From: Candidatus Abyssobacteria bacterium SURF_5 | Lineage (GTDB): Bacteria > Abyssobacteria > SURF-5 | Length of the DNA: 37,666 nucleotides | NCBI GenBank assembly: GCA_003598085.1 | Contig: QZKU01000077.1 | Location: 1 to 37,666, forward strand | Direction: 5' to 3' | Part shown: one piece after another, positions 25,527 through 32,777 of the stretch | How positions within the stretch are numbered: the first letter of the stretch is position 1 | Layout of the letters: each line of letters begins with the position of its first letter | Translations under genes and position numbers: made by a program | Notes under the pieces: model-generated | Seen by the model: only the letters and a program-made list of their open reading frames with translations | Told to the model about the DNA's origin: nothing | The model's database searches: none

Positions 25527-25991
25527 CTAATTCACTCGGACGGCGACCACCTCTCCTTTGACACATTCCTCGCCATTGGCCAGCAATCTCGTTTCAACCA
25601 GGATACTGCGATTGCCTTTCTTTACCACTTTCGAGCGCAGTTCGAGGATAGTGTCCATAGGGGTCCTCTTCAAATAGGTCACCGTCAGTTTTGCGGTGGC
25701 ATAGTCTATGTAATCGCCCTCACCAAAATTACGGTCTTCCAGCTTGTATGCGGCCGCGATGGCCGTGTACACACTGTGACAATCGATCAACGTGGCGGCG
25801 ACACCTCCGTTCAGTGAGTCCGGAGGGCCCGAAGAATGGTGGGGCTGGGGTTTCCAATGAGCGACAGCCTCATCTCCCTCCCAATAGCTTTTGATTTGAA
25901 GTCCCTTGGTGTTGTCAGCTCCGCAGCCATAGCAGTACCGCCTCGATGAGTCCGGCGGTACGAGATCTTGAAACGCCCTTGTCTCTTTCAT
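25527..25991 (-). CDS. PaaI-like hotdog-fold thioesterase
   Basis: About 154 residues from the chosen ATG at 25991 (AGGA eight bases upstream); an ATG at 26000 and one at 26033 are alternatives, while the longest frame runs deep into the upstream gene and is unlikely. The protein has the YCYGCGADNTKGL element common in this thioesterase subgroup, and the hotdog helix LNGGVAATLIDCHSVYTA with the GG and Asp of the active site. Expected role: hydrolysis of an acyl-CoA thioester, substrate unknown. It follows the YbhB-like gene by 28 bases and should be co-transcribed from the promoter at 26530-26558. Confidence 0.75.
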   Translation of the reverse strand: MKETRAFQDLVPPDSSRRYCYGCGADNTKGLQIKSYWEGDEAVAHWKPQPHHSSGPPDSLNGGVAATLIDCHSVYTAIAAAYKLEDRNFGEGDYIDYATAKLTVTYLKRTPMDTILELRSKVVKKGNRSILVETRLLANGEECVKGEVVAVRVN

Positions 25992-26019
25992 TCGTTCCAT
26001 CCTGATTATCGAGCTGTAG

Positions 26020-26478
26020 TCAGCTCCTCCCATAACGCCCCATGAGTTGACCTTCAGCGAGAATATGCGCTTCCATCGCTTTGAGGAGCTCCGCCTTTCT
26101 TGCGCCCGGAGCAAGTGAAAGCTTCATATCGAGCGCATACAGTTTGAAGTAGTACCGGTGCGGCCGGCCCGGCGGCGGGCATGGGCCTCCATATCCAATG
26201 TTGCCGAAATCGTTGCGCCCCTGTCTCGCGCCGCCGAGAACCTCGTTGTCCGGCGGAACGCCCTCGCTCAGTCTGGTTACGTCCGGCGCCAGTCCGTAGA
26301 GAACCCAATGCACCCATGTTCCCATCGGGGCGTCCGGATCATCCGCAATGAGCGCAAGACTCTTGGTCCCGTTTGGCGGATCCGACCAGGAAAGTGGAGG
26401 GGAGACATCCTGCCCCTCACAGGTGTACTTTTTGGGGATAGTGCCGCCTTCTTCGAAAGCGCTGCTCTTTATCTGCAT
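26020..26478 (-). CDS. PEBP family protein (YbhB/YbcL, Raf kinase inhibitor-like)
   Basis: This 152-residue protein is a compact phosphatidylethanolamine-binding-protein homologue. The ligand-site motifs are both present: DDPDAPMGTWVHWVLY (46-61, with H57) and GYGGPCPPPGRPHRYYF near residue 95-111. There is no signal peptide, so a cytoplasmic location is likely. AAGGAGG upstream of the ATG at 26478 is a strong ribosome-binding site. The function of bacterial members is poorly defined; the name reflects the eukaryotic relatives only. It leads a two-gene unit with the thioesterase. Confidence 0.88.
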   Translation of the reverse strand: MQIKSSAFEEGGTIPKKYTCEGQDVSPPLSWSDPPNGTKSLALIADDPDAPMGTWVHWVLYGLAPDVTRLSEGVPPDNEVLGGARQGRNDFGNIGYGGPCPPPGRPHRYYFKLYALDMKLSLAPGARKAELLKAMEAHILAEGQLMGRYGRS

Positions 26479-26529
26479 TGCTCTCTACCTCCTTCCTTTC
26501 GGGTGCTTTCGTTCTTTCGAAACTATAAT

Positions 26530-26558
26530 ACTATAATCCAATTGCTTATCTGTGACAA
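26530..26558 (-). promoter_or_regulatory. Sigma-70 promoter of the ybhB-thioesterase unit
   Basis: On the minus strand TTGTCA and TATAGT are separated by 17 bases, with five of six consensus bases in each box. A second TATAGT eight bases further along might serve as an alternative -10. The start near 26523 leaves about 45 bases of leader. Confidence 0.6.
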
Positions 26559-26572
26559 TCATCCTCAAGCAG

Positions 26573-27670
26573 CTAAAATTTGTATTCAATAGATGAGAAT
26601 ACGCGCAAATCGTTTCTCTCGACGTCTTCCGTTTCGGGATTGCTGTCATATTCATCAATTGCAGAGAATTTGACCCACCAACTGTTCTTGATCAATGTAC
26701 TTATCGCAGACGTTGATCGTATGCGATAGTCGTCGAAGTCGCCGATGGTGGGGAATAGCGTGAGAGTCTGGAGGAACTCTATGCGCTCCGAAAGTTTTTG
26801 CTTCCATTCCGCATTGAGCCAAAATGCCGGTTCCGTAGTGTCTTCCTCGCCGTCTTCGTCAAAAAACTCCGCCACAAGTCCCACGCCCATCTCCCCCAAA
26901 AAATTGAGGTTCTCTTTCTTGATGAAATAATATCCGGGACCTCCGAATAGTTGAGCGCGAAGACCCAGATTCTCCATCTCATCGTACTCGAGATTGGAGA
27001 CGCCAAAGAGATACCAGCGCGTGTTCGGGAACAGTTTTAATTTCGACTCTCCGAAAACCACGTTCTGATCGGTGTCCCCTTCGGTCTCGGAATAGTTGGA
27101 AAAGACCTTCAGGCTTAGTTCCTCGCGCGGAAGCTTTCGCACCGCGTTCGCCTCGAAATGCAGGCTGAGATCGTCTGTATTGCCTTCGTGAAGCTGCGTC
27201 CCAAAGACAACGGACCCCGTCCACAAATCCGGAGACTCGTCTTCAGGTTTTTCGGCAGGCGTTTCTTCGGCAAGAGCCGATACCTCCGAAGACGGCTGAA
27301 TGTCCGTATTCGGGTCGATCTGCTCGAATCTGGCAAATTCATCGAGAGGAATAAGAACCTCTTCCGTGAATGGGGACTGGATGAGAATATGATCATCGAT
27401 CCGTGAGCGGATGCTGCCAATCAGGATGTCGCCGTTCTTGAGCAGGACCCTGCCGGGCCGGTCAGTCGATATGGATGCCGCCATTGAAAGGGGGAGACAG
27501 ATATCGCCCGCGTAGTCGGTTTTTATTTCAATCTCGATCGGAGAGATGTATAATATGTCTCCACTGATTCTGTCGCCGTTAACGAGCACGATCTCATCGG
27601 CCAGAGCGTCATGAGAAAAAAGCAAGGAGACGAATATAATCGCAAAAAGAGAAGAGAAGCGCATCACCAT
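26573..27670 (-). CDS. DUF481 outer-membrane protein
   Basis: This 365-residue protein has a Sec signal peptide (about 1-24, cleavage after ALA near DALADE), then a periplasmic part with two related about 40-residue repeats (DRISGDILYISPIEIEI and DILIGSIRSRIDDHILI). An acidic linker follows, then a DUF481 (YdiY-type) barrel from about residue 150 with alternating polar and hydrophobic strands, ending in EYKF, a C-terminal aromatic typical of outer-membrane insertion. E. coli YdiY is described as salt-induced; nothing here proves that role. The ATG at 27670 is followed by a second in-frame ATG at 27664 and neither has a clear ribosome-binding site. It shares a short promoter region with the divergent MFS gene. 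Confidence 0.8.
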   Translation of the reverse strand: MVMRFSSLFAIIFVSLLFSHDALADEIVLVNGDRISGDILYISPIEIEIKTDYAGDICLPLSMAASISTDRPGRVLLKNGDILIGSIRSRIDDHILIQSPFTEEVLIPLDEFARFEQIDPNTDIQPSSEVSALAEETPAEKPEDESPDLWTGSVVFGTQLHEGNTDDLSLHFEANAVRKLPREELSLKVFSNYSETEGDTDQNVVFGESKLKLFPNTRWYLFGVSNLEYDEMENLGLRAQLFGGPGYYFIKKENLNFLGEMGVGLVAEFFDEDGEEDTTEPAFWLNAEWKQKLSERIEFLQTLTLFPTIGDFDDYRIRSTSAISTLIKNSWWVKFSAIDEYDSNPETEDVERNDLRVFSSIEYKF

Positions 27671-27720
27671 TTTGAAAAGTTTGAACCTGTTCTTCCGTGA
27701 ATTTGTGCGCAGGCGTTCCC

Positions 27721-27749
27721 ACTATACAAAACAAGCGGCATTTTTACAA
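27721..27749 (-). promoter_or_regulatory. Sigma-70 promoter of the DUF481 gene
   Basis: On the minus strand TTGTAA and TATAGT are separated by 17 bases. The start near 27714 gives a leader of about 44 bases. The boxes overlap the region expected to drive the divergent MFS gene, for which I found no well-spaced boxes. Confidence 0.5.
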
Positions 27750-27760
27750 CCGGAGTTCTT

Positions 27761-29266
27761 ATGGAGTTGGAATCAAAGGGCCTCGAACAGATATCGGCCC
27801 CACGGGCAGTAACGCAGAGCACAAGCATTTTCGAGAAGACGGCGTACGGAATCGCCGGGTTCGGCGGCGGAATCACGCGGAACATGTTGTCGCTGTACCT
27901 GCTGTTCTACTATGCCGATGTCGTCGGGCTCAATCCTGCGTACGTCAGCGCCGCGATAATGATCGGGAACATCTGGGATGCAGTCACCGATCCGCTTATG
28001 GGATTCGTCTCTGACCACACACATACGAGGTTCGGCAGGCGAAGAATTTACCTGCTCGCAGGCGCACTCCCATTAGGAATTCTCATTTTCGCTCTTTGGG
28101 CGCCGCCGGCGCGTCTTATCGGGTTTCCGCTCTTCATTTATGTGACCGTGCTAGTTGTTCTGCTCTATGCGCTGTATACGGTCGTGGCTGTTCCATATCT
28201 GGCCCTGGGCGCAGAGTTGAGTCCGGACAGCGACGAGCGCTCAAGTATATTCGGGTTCAATTTCGCATTTACCCGCTTCGGCGAACTGGCGGGCGCCATC
28301 GTCCCGCACGTGGCGCTCGAGTTCTCCGACGACGTTCTTATCTTTCTGCATCAGGACATCGGAATCCTCCCGGACGCTTTCTTCACGCGAGCCCTGGAAT
28401 ACTTCAGCCAGCCGACCAACGCCTTTCGTTTCAGCGCCGGATTGGCGGGATTTATCATCACCTGCACCACACTTGCCACGTTCTTCGGCACCCATGAGCG
28501 AGTCGCGCATGAACCTGAGCGAAAGCTGGCGTCTTCGCGACAAATAATGCGAACAATGTATGGAGACCTCTTTTCGACGCTGAAGAACCGCCCCTTCTTC
28601 ATTCTGCTGATTTCAATGATGACCATCGACGTCGGCAGCGGCATCACGGCTTCCATGATGATGTATATAACGAAGTACTGGCTCAAGATGGAGGAACTCG
28701 TATCGGTTTTCTTCGCCACGTACATGTTTTTTGCAATGCTGTCAGCGGTTTTCTGGGTGCAGTTTTCAAAGCGAACGAGCAAGAAGCTGGCCTACCTGCT
28801 CGGACAATCCATCCTCACAATAGCTCTGTTCGCCTCATTTTTCATGGAGGAAGGGAAAACCCTGCGCGTGTTCGCGCTGCTTGCCTTCGGGGGTTTCGGC
28901 CTTGGGGCATATGTAATGCTCTGGTCCCTCATAGCTGACCTGGTCGATTTTGACGAGTACGAGACACACAAGAGGCGCGAGGGGGCATACTACGGCATCT
29001 ATACGCTCTTCAGCAAGGCGGCCGGCGGAATCGGAGTCTTTCTCACGGGCGTGTATCTGAATTTCATAGGTTTTGAAAAAGGAGTGGAGATCGATCCGGA
29101 GATACTGCTCAAGATAAAGTTGTTGTATGCCCCGTTCACCGCTCTCATCAACCTGGCGGGGGTCATCATCTTCTCATTCTTCAGCTATGACAAACAGGAG
29201 CATGCGCGCATCCAGATGGAACTGGCGGAGCGGAAAGGACGGGTTGCGGAATCGGAGCAGGAGTAG
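27761..29266 (+). CDS. GPH-family sugar:cation symporter (MFS)
   Basis: This 501-residue membrane protein belongs to the glycoside-pentoside-hexuronide:cation symporter family (MelB type). The helix 2 to loop 2-3 signature WDAVTDPLMGFVSDHTHTRF followed by GRRRIYLLAGA is clear, including two acidic residues in the place of the MelB cation site. Twelve hydrophobic segments can be traced. An insertion between about 170 and 205 (FSDDVLIFLHQDIGILP region) is larger than in MelB and is shared with some uncultured-lineage homologues. GGAG five bases before the ATG is the ribosome-binding site. The substrate is unknown; no sugar-catabolic gene adjoins it. The C-terminus is cytoplasmic and charged. 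Confidence 0.85.
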   Translation: MELESKGLEQISAPRAVTQSTSIFEKTAYGIAGFGGGITRNMLSLYLLFYYADVVGLNPAYVSAAIMIGNIWDAVTDPLMGFVSDHTHTRFGRRRIYLLAGALPLGILIFALWAPPARLIGFPLFIYVTVLVVLLYALYTVVAVPYLALGAELSPDSDERSSIFGFNFAFTRFGELAGAIVPHVALEFSDDVLIFLHQDIGILPDAFFTRALEYFSQPTNAFRFSAGLAGFIITCTTLATFFGTHERVAHEPERKLASSRQIMRTMYGDLFSTLKNRPFFILLISMMTIDVGSGITASMMMYITKYWLKMEELVSVFFATYMFFAMLSAVFWVQFSKRTSKKLAYLLGQSILTIALFASFFMEEGKTLRVFALLAFGGFGLGAYVMLWSLIADLVDFDEYETHKRREGAYYGIYTLFSKAAGGIGVFLTGVYLNFIGFEKGVEIDPEILLKIKLLYAPFTALINLAGVIIFSFFSYDKQEHARIQMELAERKGRVAESEQE

Positions 29267-29310
29267 GCTCGGGACTTGAGGCAAGAGCATGGTTCAAGAA
29301 AAGTGCTGCT

Positions 29311-29913
29311 TCAGGTTCCTTCGCGCAGGCGGCGCTCCCAGTCGAACTCGCGACCGGTGACGATGCTCTCCATGTGCTGAATTCGGCGATCAAGGTTGTC
29401 GAACGTGCGCTTCAAGCGTTTCACGGCCATCGTGCGGGAATTCATATAACTGTTGTAGAATTCCTCCGCCTCTTCCGTCTGCAGCGGCAGGACAGGCTCG
29501 GGCTTGATGAGAAACGCTGCGAGTACATACAGAATCGCGATGGGCCAAATTCCGGAGAGAATGAGGAGCACGAGGGCGAGAATCCGCGTCCAGCCGACCG
29601 ATAGATCAAAATATTCGGCGATCCCCTTGCAGACGCCGAGGATCATTCCGCTGCGAGAACGATACAGCCTCCGGGGAGAACGCGCCGGTCTCTCTTCCGC
29701 CGAATAGGGCGCCGGCTTCATCAGCAGGGCCGCGAGGATATACAACACGGCTACCGGCCAGAACCCCGTCAGGATAAATGCGACCACCGTGATAATCCTG
29801 AGCCAACCAACGGAAAATCCGAAGTAATCGGCGACCCCTTTGCATACACCGAGAATCATGCCGTCGCGGGCGCGATACAGGCCCGTCATGCCCATCCCGT
29901 CAAGCAGATTCAT
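29311..29913 (-). CDS. pspC: Tandem PspC-domain membrane protein
   Basis: This 200-residue protein has two PspC domains, about 10-70 and 83-145, each with the signature GMILGVCKG followed by a membrane segment. The copies are closely similar (YFGFSVGWLRII and YFDLSVGWTRIL), indicating an internal duplication. The C-terminal 55 residues form a charged, coiled-coil-prone tail. I placed the start at the ATG at 29913, with AAAGGA upstream; it overlaps pspB by 14 bases. PspC is the envelope-stress sensor that with PspB recruits PspA to the inner membrane. The tandem layout differs from the single-domain enterobacterial PspC but is seen in other phyla. Confidence 0.85.
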   Translation of the reverse strand: MNLLDGMGMTGLYRARDGMILGVCKGVADYFGFSVGWLRIITVVAFILTGFWPVAVLYILAALLMKPAPYSAEERPARSPRRLYRSRSGMILGVCKGIAEYFDLSVGWTRILALVLLILSGIWPIAILYVLAAFLIKPEPVLPLQTEEAEEFYNSYMNSRTMAVKRLKRTFDNLDRRIQHMESIVTGREFDWERRLREGT

Positions 29914-30154
29914 TGACTCTTTCCTTTCGTTCCCGCTCAAGAAGAATTGTCTCCAGCGCCTCGACTCGCTTCTCCATTCGGAGCAGGCCGTCGTGCAACT
30001 CCTGTATCATTTGCGTCTCGCCTTTCTGATCCGCGCCGCGAAGTCGAGGAAAGCTGTCTTTAGGCCGTTTGATCGCCACGATGGTTGCAGCGATGATGCC
30101 CATGGCTATCAATACGGAACTCAGAACGATGCCAACTATGATCACGCCGGTCAT
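29900..30154 (-). CDS. pspB: PspB-like phage shock protein
   Basis: This 84-residue protein has one N-terminal membrane helix (about 3-27) and a C-terminal amphipathic segment, MIQELHDGLLRMEKRVEALE, matching the PspB coiled-coil pattern, ending near TILLERE. Length and layout fit PspB. The start codon overlaps the stop of the 61-residue gene as ATGA, and AAGGA eight bases upstream is the ribosome-binding site. It should pair with PspC in the inner membrane to sense damage and bind PspA. Confidence 0.8.
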   Translation of the reverse strand: MTGVIIVGIVLSSVLIAMGIIAATIVAIKRPKDSFPRLRGADQKGETQMIQELHDGLLRMEKRVEALETILLERERKERVNESA

Positions 30155-30336
30155 TTGTCTGGTCCTTCTTCCGTTCTCTCCGTTAAAGTATTCCGTCGTC
30201 TCTGTCGCTTGGGAGCAGTCGAAAAAACGATGTCATCTCTCAAACGGGCGATGATCTGCTCCAACTCCTTGACCTGGTTCGTATCCAAATCTATTGAATT
30301 GGATGCTCTTTTTCCCGACTCTACATACTTTAACAT
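30151..30336 (-). CDS. Unknown 61-residue protein in the psp operon
   Basis: Not recognised. The ATG at 30336 has GGGAG eight bases upstream, and the stop overlaps the pspB start in an ATGA junction, so it is very probably translated. A GTG at 30345 is the alternative start. The protein has no membrane segment. Its middle (TNQVKELEQIIARLRDDIVF) is predicted helical, and its C-terminus is rich in Arg, Lys and Glu (KRQRRRN). It sits between pspA and pspB, where it could bind PspA or modulate PspF. This is an inference from position only. Confidence 0.65.
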   Translation of the reverse strand: MLKYVESGKRASNSIDLDTNQVKELEQIIARLRDDIVFSTAPKRQRRRNTLTERTEEGPDK

Positions 30337-30376
30337 AAAGTTCACTCCCGTTGGAAGAGCGCCCGCCGCTTAATCA

Positions 30377-31105
30377 TTAAGCCGAAGGGCTGTCCCCGCC
30401 CTGAGAGGGCGGCGCATCGCTGGATTTCCGAGGATCGGCCTCTCGCGATTTTTCGGCTGAATCCTTCAGATCCTGTAATTCCTGCTCTATCTCTTCATCG
30501 CCCTCGAGGCCTGCGAATTCATCCTCCAATGAGGATTTTCTTCCGAAATTCACGAGATCGGCCTCCGCCTCCATCCGCTCGATGCGGTTCTCGAACTGCT
30601 CGAATCGAATGAATGCATCCGAGGTCTCCATACGCCTGATATCCAGCTGCGCCCGCTTCTTCTTCTGCGCATGAGTATGCCGCTTCACAAGAATGCGCTG
30701 CTTCTCGCGCGCAGCCGTCAGCTTTTCCTCGAGTTGAACAATATCCGCCTGATACTGCTCTATCAGCGTAGTGCAGTCGGTCGCTTCCTTCTCCAGCGAT
30801 GCGGCGCGCTCCTGGAATCGGCGCTTTTCCAGCAATGCCTCGCGACCCAGGTCCTCGCGACCCTTTTCTACCGCCAGCTTCGCGCGCTCGCCCCACTGGC
30901 CCGCCTTCGCGATCGCCTCCTCGCGCGCGCGCTGCACCTTCTTCACGGCCGCCATCACGTCCGCACACGACGCCCTGATCTCGACCAGCGTGTCTTCCAT
31001 CTCCTGGATCATCAGGCGGATCAGTTTTTCCGGGTCCTCCGCCTTGTCCAGCATTGAATTAATGTTCGAATTGATGATGTCTCGCACTCTCGTGAAGATC
31101 CCCAT
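30377..31105 (-). CDS. pspA: Phage shock protein A (PspA/IM30 family)
   Basis: This 242-residue coiled-coil protein has the amphipathic N-terminal membrane-binding helix MGIFTRVRDIINSNINSML and the conserved DKAEDPEKLIRLMIQEME block, then long heptad-rich helices, and an acidic, Ser/Pro-rich tail of about 30 residues (after residue 210) that is longer than in E. coli. PspA oligomerises on damaged inner membrane and in the resting state restrains PspF. GGGAGG before the ATG at 31105 fixes the start; the longest frame extends 23 codons further without support. First gene of the psp operon, behind a sigma-54 type promoter. Confidence 0.94.
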   Translation of the reverse strand: MGIFTRVRDIINSNINSMLDKAEDPEKLIRLMIQEMEDTLVEIRASCADVMAAVKKVQRAREEAIAKAGQWGERAKLAVEKGREDLGREALLEKRRFQERAASLEKEATDCTTLIEQYQADIVQLEEKLTAAREKQRILVKRHTHAQKKKRAQLDIRRMETSDAFIRFEQFENRIERMEAEADLVNFGRKSSLEDEFAGLEGDEEIEQELQDLKDSAEKSREADPRKSSDAPPSQGGDSPSA

Positions 31106-31146
31106 TGTATGCCTCCCTTTTTGATGATTCCTGATGGCTGTGAATA

Positions 31147-31162
31147 GGCACAAACCATGCCA
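31147..31162 (-). promoter_or_regulatory. Sigma-54 promoter of the psp operon
   Basis: On the minus strand TGGCATGGTTTGTGCC matches TGGCACG-N4-TTGCW with GG and GC exactly 10 bases apart; the -24 box is six of seven, the -12 box keeps the GC. Transcription would start near 31136, leaving about 30 bases before pspA. A PspF-type activator is encoded divergently 154 bases away, which strongly supports the call. Confidence 0.7.
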
Positions 31163-31222
31163 TGGCCGCTTCAAATCTCATAAGACATTGGAAATACAAC
31201 GCTTATATATATTTAATTCCAC

Positions 31223-31251
31223 TTGCTACTTTTAAATTCTTATGGTATAAT
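31223..31251 (+). promoter_or_regulatory. Extended -10 sigma-70 promoter of pspF
   Basis: TTGCTA and a perfect TATAAT are separated by 17 bases, and TGG directly before the -10 gives the extended -10 motif TGnTATAAT. The start near 31258 leaves about 58 bases of leader. The AT-rich stretch between this promoter and the sigma-54 promoter is the place to look for PspF binding sites. Confidence 0.65.
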
Positions 31252-31315
31252 GTTTCGAAAATTAGTTTTGTAAACCATCGAATGGCAAAATTAACCACCT
31301 AAAGGACAGGCGGAG

Positions 31316-32341
31316 ATGGGCGTAAGAAGAGATGAAGCACGGAGGGCGGGCATCGGGGAGGCGCTCGGACAATCGGAAGTATTCCTTGATTTCCAGGAGC
31401 GCCTGTCGCGTGTGGCGCGCGTGGATCGGCCGGTGCTTCTGATAGGGGAGCGGGGAACCGGCAAAGAGCTCGCCGCTTCAAAACTTCACTATCTCTCAGC
31501 CCGATGGCAGGGGCCGCTGGTAGCCTTGAACTGTGCGGCATTGGCGCCCACGCTGATCGAGTCGGAATTATTCGGTCATGAGGCCGGCGCGTTTACCAGC
31601 GCGCGCGGGCGGCGCAAGGGCCGGTTCGAAGCCGCTCATGGGGGCACTCTGTTTCTCGACGAGGTAGGGAGCATTCCCATTGAGGTTCAGGAAAAGATAC
31701 TTCGCGCGGTCGAGTATCGGAGTTTTGAGCAGGTGGGCAGTTCGGAGCAGGTGCATGTCGACGTGCGCATCATCGGCGCCACCAACGCGGACCTGCCCGC
31801 CCTGGTCGAGAGCGGGGAATTCAAGCGCGATCTGCTCGATCGGCTGTCGTTTGAAGTCTTGTTTCTGCCGCCGCTGCGCGAGCGGAAGGGGGACATTGCG
31901 CTGCTCGCAAGGCATTTCGCGTCGCGGATGTCATTCGAAATGGGGCGCGACGGCGTAGTCGAATTCAGCGATGGCGCCATTGGAGCGCTTGAGCGGTATC
32001 ACTGGCCGGGCAACGTTCGCGAGCTCAAGAACGTGGTCGAGCGCGCCGTGTATCGTGCTGATTCTCTCCTGATCGACCGTATCGAATTTGATCCGTTCCG
32101 CGATCCGTACGAACGGAACTGGGTTCAGAATCAAGTTGCTTCAGAAGACCGGCATGAAGCGCAAAAGAAATCTGACGGTGTACGTCGGCCGCTCATGCAG
32201 GCGGTTGAGGAACTTGAGATGAATCTGATCAGCAAAGCGCTCGAGGAGTCACGATACAATCAAAAAAAAGCAGCCTTCCTCCTCGGGCTGACGTATGATC
32301 AGTTCAGGGGATTGTACCGGAAATACAAGAAGCGGCTGTAG
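31316..32341 (+). CDS. pspF: PspF-type sigma-54 activator (AAA+)
   Basis: This 341-residue enhancer-binding protein lacks an N-terminal sensory domain, as PspF does. The AAA+ domain starts directly: Walker A GERGTGKE (44-51), loop GAFTSA (91-96) in place of GAFTGA, Walker B GGTLFLDE (109-116), sensor I region RIIGATNADL, arginine-finger region FKRDLLDRLSFEVL, and sensor II WPGNVRELKNVVERAVY. A linker and a Fis-type helix-turn-helix at about 315-340 (NQKKAAFLLGLTYDQFRGLY) end the protein. It should activate the divergent psp operon and be held inactive by PspA. The ribosome-binding site AAAGGA is nine bases from the ATG. Confidence 0.9.
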   Translation: MGVRRDEARRAGIGEALGQSEVFLDFQERLSRVARVDRPVLLIGERGTGKELAASKLHYLSARWQGPLVALNCAALAPTLIESELFGHEAGAFTSARGRRKGRFEAAHGGTLFLDEVGSIPIEVQEKILRAVEYRSFEQVGSSEQVHVDVRIIGATNADLPALVESGEFKRDLLDRLSFEVLFLPPLRERKGDIALLARHFASRMSFEMGRDGVVEFSDGAIGALERYHWPGNVRELKNVVERAVYRADSLLIDRIEFDPFRDPYERNWVQNQVASEDRHEAQKKSDGVRRPLMQAVEELEMNLISKALEESRYNQKKAAFLLGLTYDQFRGLYRKYKKRL

Positions 32342-32375
32342 GCTGTCGCCTCCGACGTGAAAAATCAGGGCGGCA

Positions 32376-32561
32376 TCACGCCGATTGTTCAAGCTCGCAT
32401 TTTGAGAAGTCGATCTTCTTGCCGCAGCCTTTGCAATGATGCTCTTTGTTGAACTCGTCGGAAAAGATCTCGACTTCCTTCTTGCATTTGGGGCACTTGC
32501 AACTGAATGAGCTCAGATGCTTGAGTCTTTCGAACCCGGGACAATCTTGCGGTGTATACAT
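32376..32561 (-). CDS. Zinc-ribbon microprotein
   Basis: This 61-residue protein has CxCPKC and CKGC pairs about 20 residues apart (SCKCPKCKKEVE and HHCKGCGKKID), a zinc ribbon, plus an extra C-terminal Cys. GGGAGG five bases before the ATG at 32561 is an excellent ribosome-binding site, and the promoter at 32598-32626 fits; the longer frame to 32609 would start inside the promoter. No family name is known to me for the full protein. It is convergent with pspF, 34 bases apart. Nucleic-acid binding or a metal-dependent adaptor role is possible but not shown. Confidence 0.65.
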   Translation of the reverse strand: MYTPQDCPGFERLKHLSSFSCKCPKCKKEVEIFSDEFNKEHHCKGCGKKIDFSKCELEQSA

Positions 32562-32573
32562 AAGAGCCTCCCT

Positions 32574-32589
32574 AACCGCACAAACGGTT
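32574..32589 (-). promoter_or_regulatory. Leader hairpin of the zinc-ribbon gene
   Basis: AACCG-N6-CGGTT forms a 5-bp stem between the inferred transcription start and the ribosome-binding site. It may be only chance; if real it could tune translation. Confidence 0.25.
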
Positions 32590-32597
32590 GCACGGAG

Positions 32598-32626
32598 ATC
32601 ATACCGCACGAAAACCGATTGTGCAA
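32598..32626 (-). promoter_or_regulatory. Sigma-70 promoter of the zinc-ribbon gene
   Basis: On the minus strand TTGCAC and TATGAT are separated by 17 bases, with the -10 box five of six. The start near 32591 leaves about 30 bases of leader. Confidence 0.6.
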
Positions 32627-32681
32627 GCCCCCGAGGGTGAGTGATGCTTGGTGATCAAGCCCGGACATCGAGCGTCTCCGC

Positions 32682-32710
32682 TTGACTCCCCTTCGGCTCG
32701 GGAGTACCAT
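32682..32710 (+). promoter_or_regulatory. Sigma-70 promoter of the DUF445 gene
   Basis: TTGACT and TACCAT are separated by 17 bases; the -35 is five of six, the -10 four of six. The longest open frame of the DUF445 gene begins at the TTG of this -35 box, which argues that the real start lies further on, at 32778. Confidence 0.45.
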
Positions 32711-32777
32711 AGGAGAAGAATGTCACCCGCGGGTTTTGCGGGTAGATAATACGTGGGAGAACAGGGCGAACCACCAG

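Noticed and set aside
27703-27728. TTGTGC and TATACA as promoter of the MFS gene
   Set aside because: Spacing is only 14 bases, too short for a typical sigma-70 promoter.
32720-32749. Nine-codon leader ORF upstream of the DUF445 gene
   Set aside because: Its ribosome-binding site would lie before the inferred transcription start, and there is no attenuator-type structure after it.
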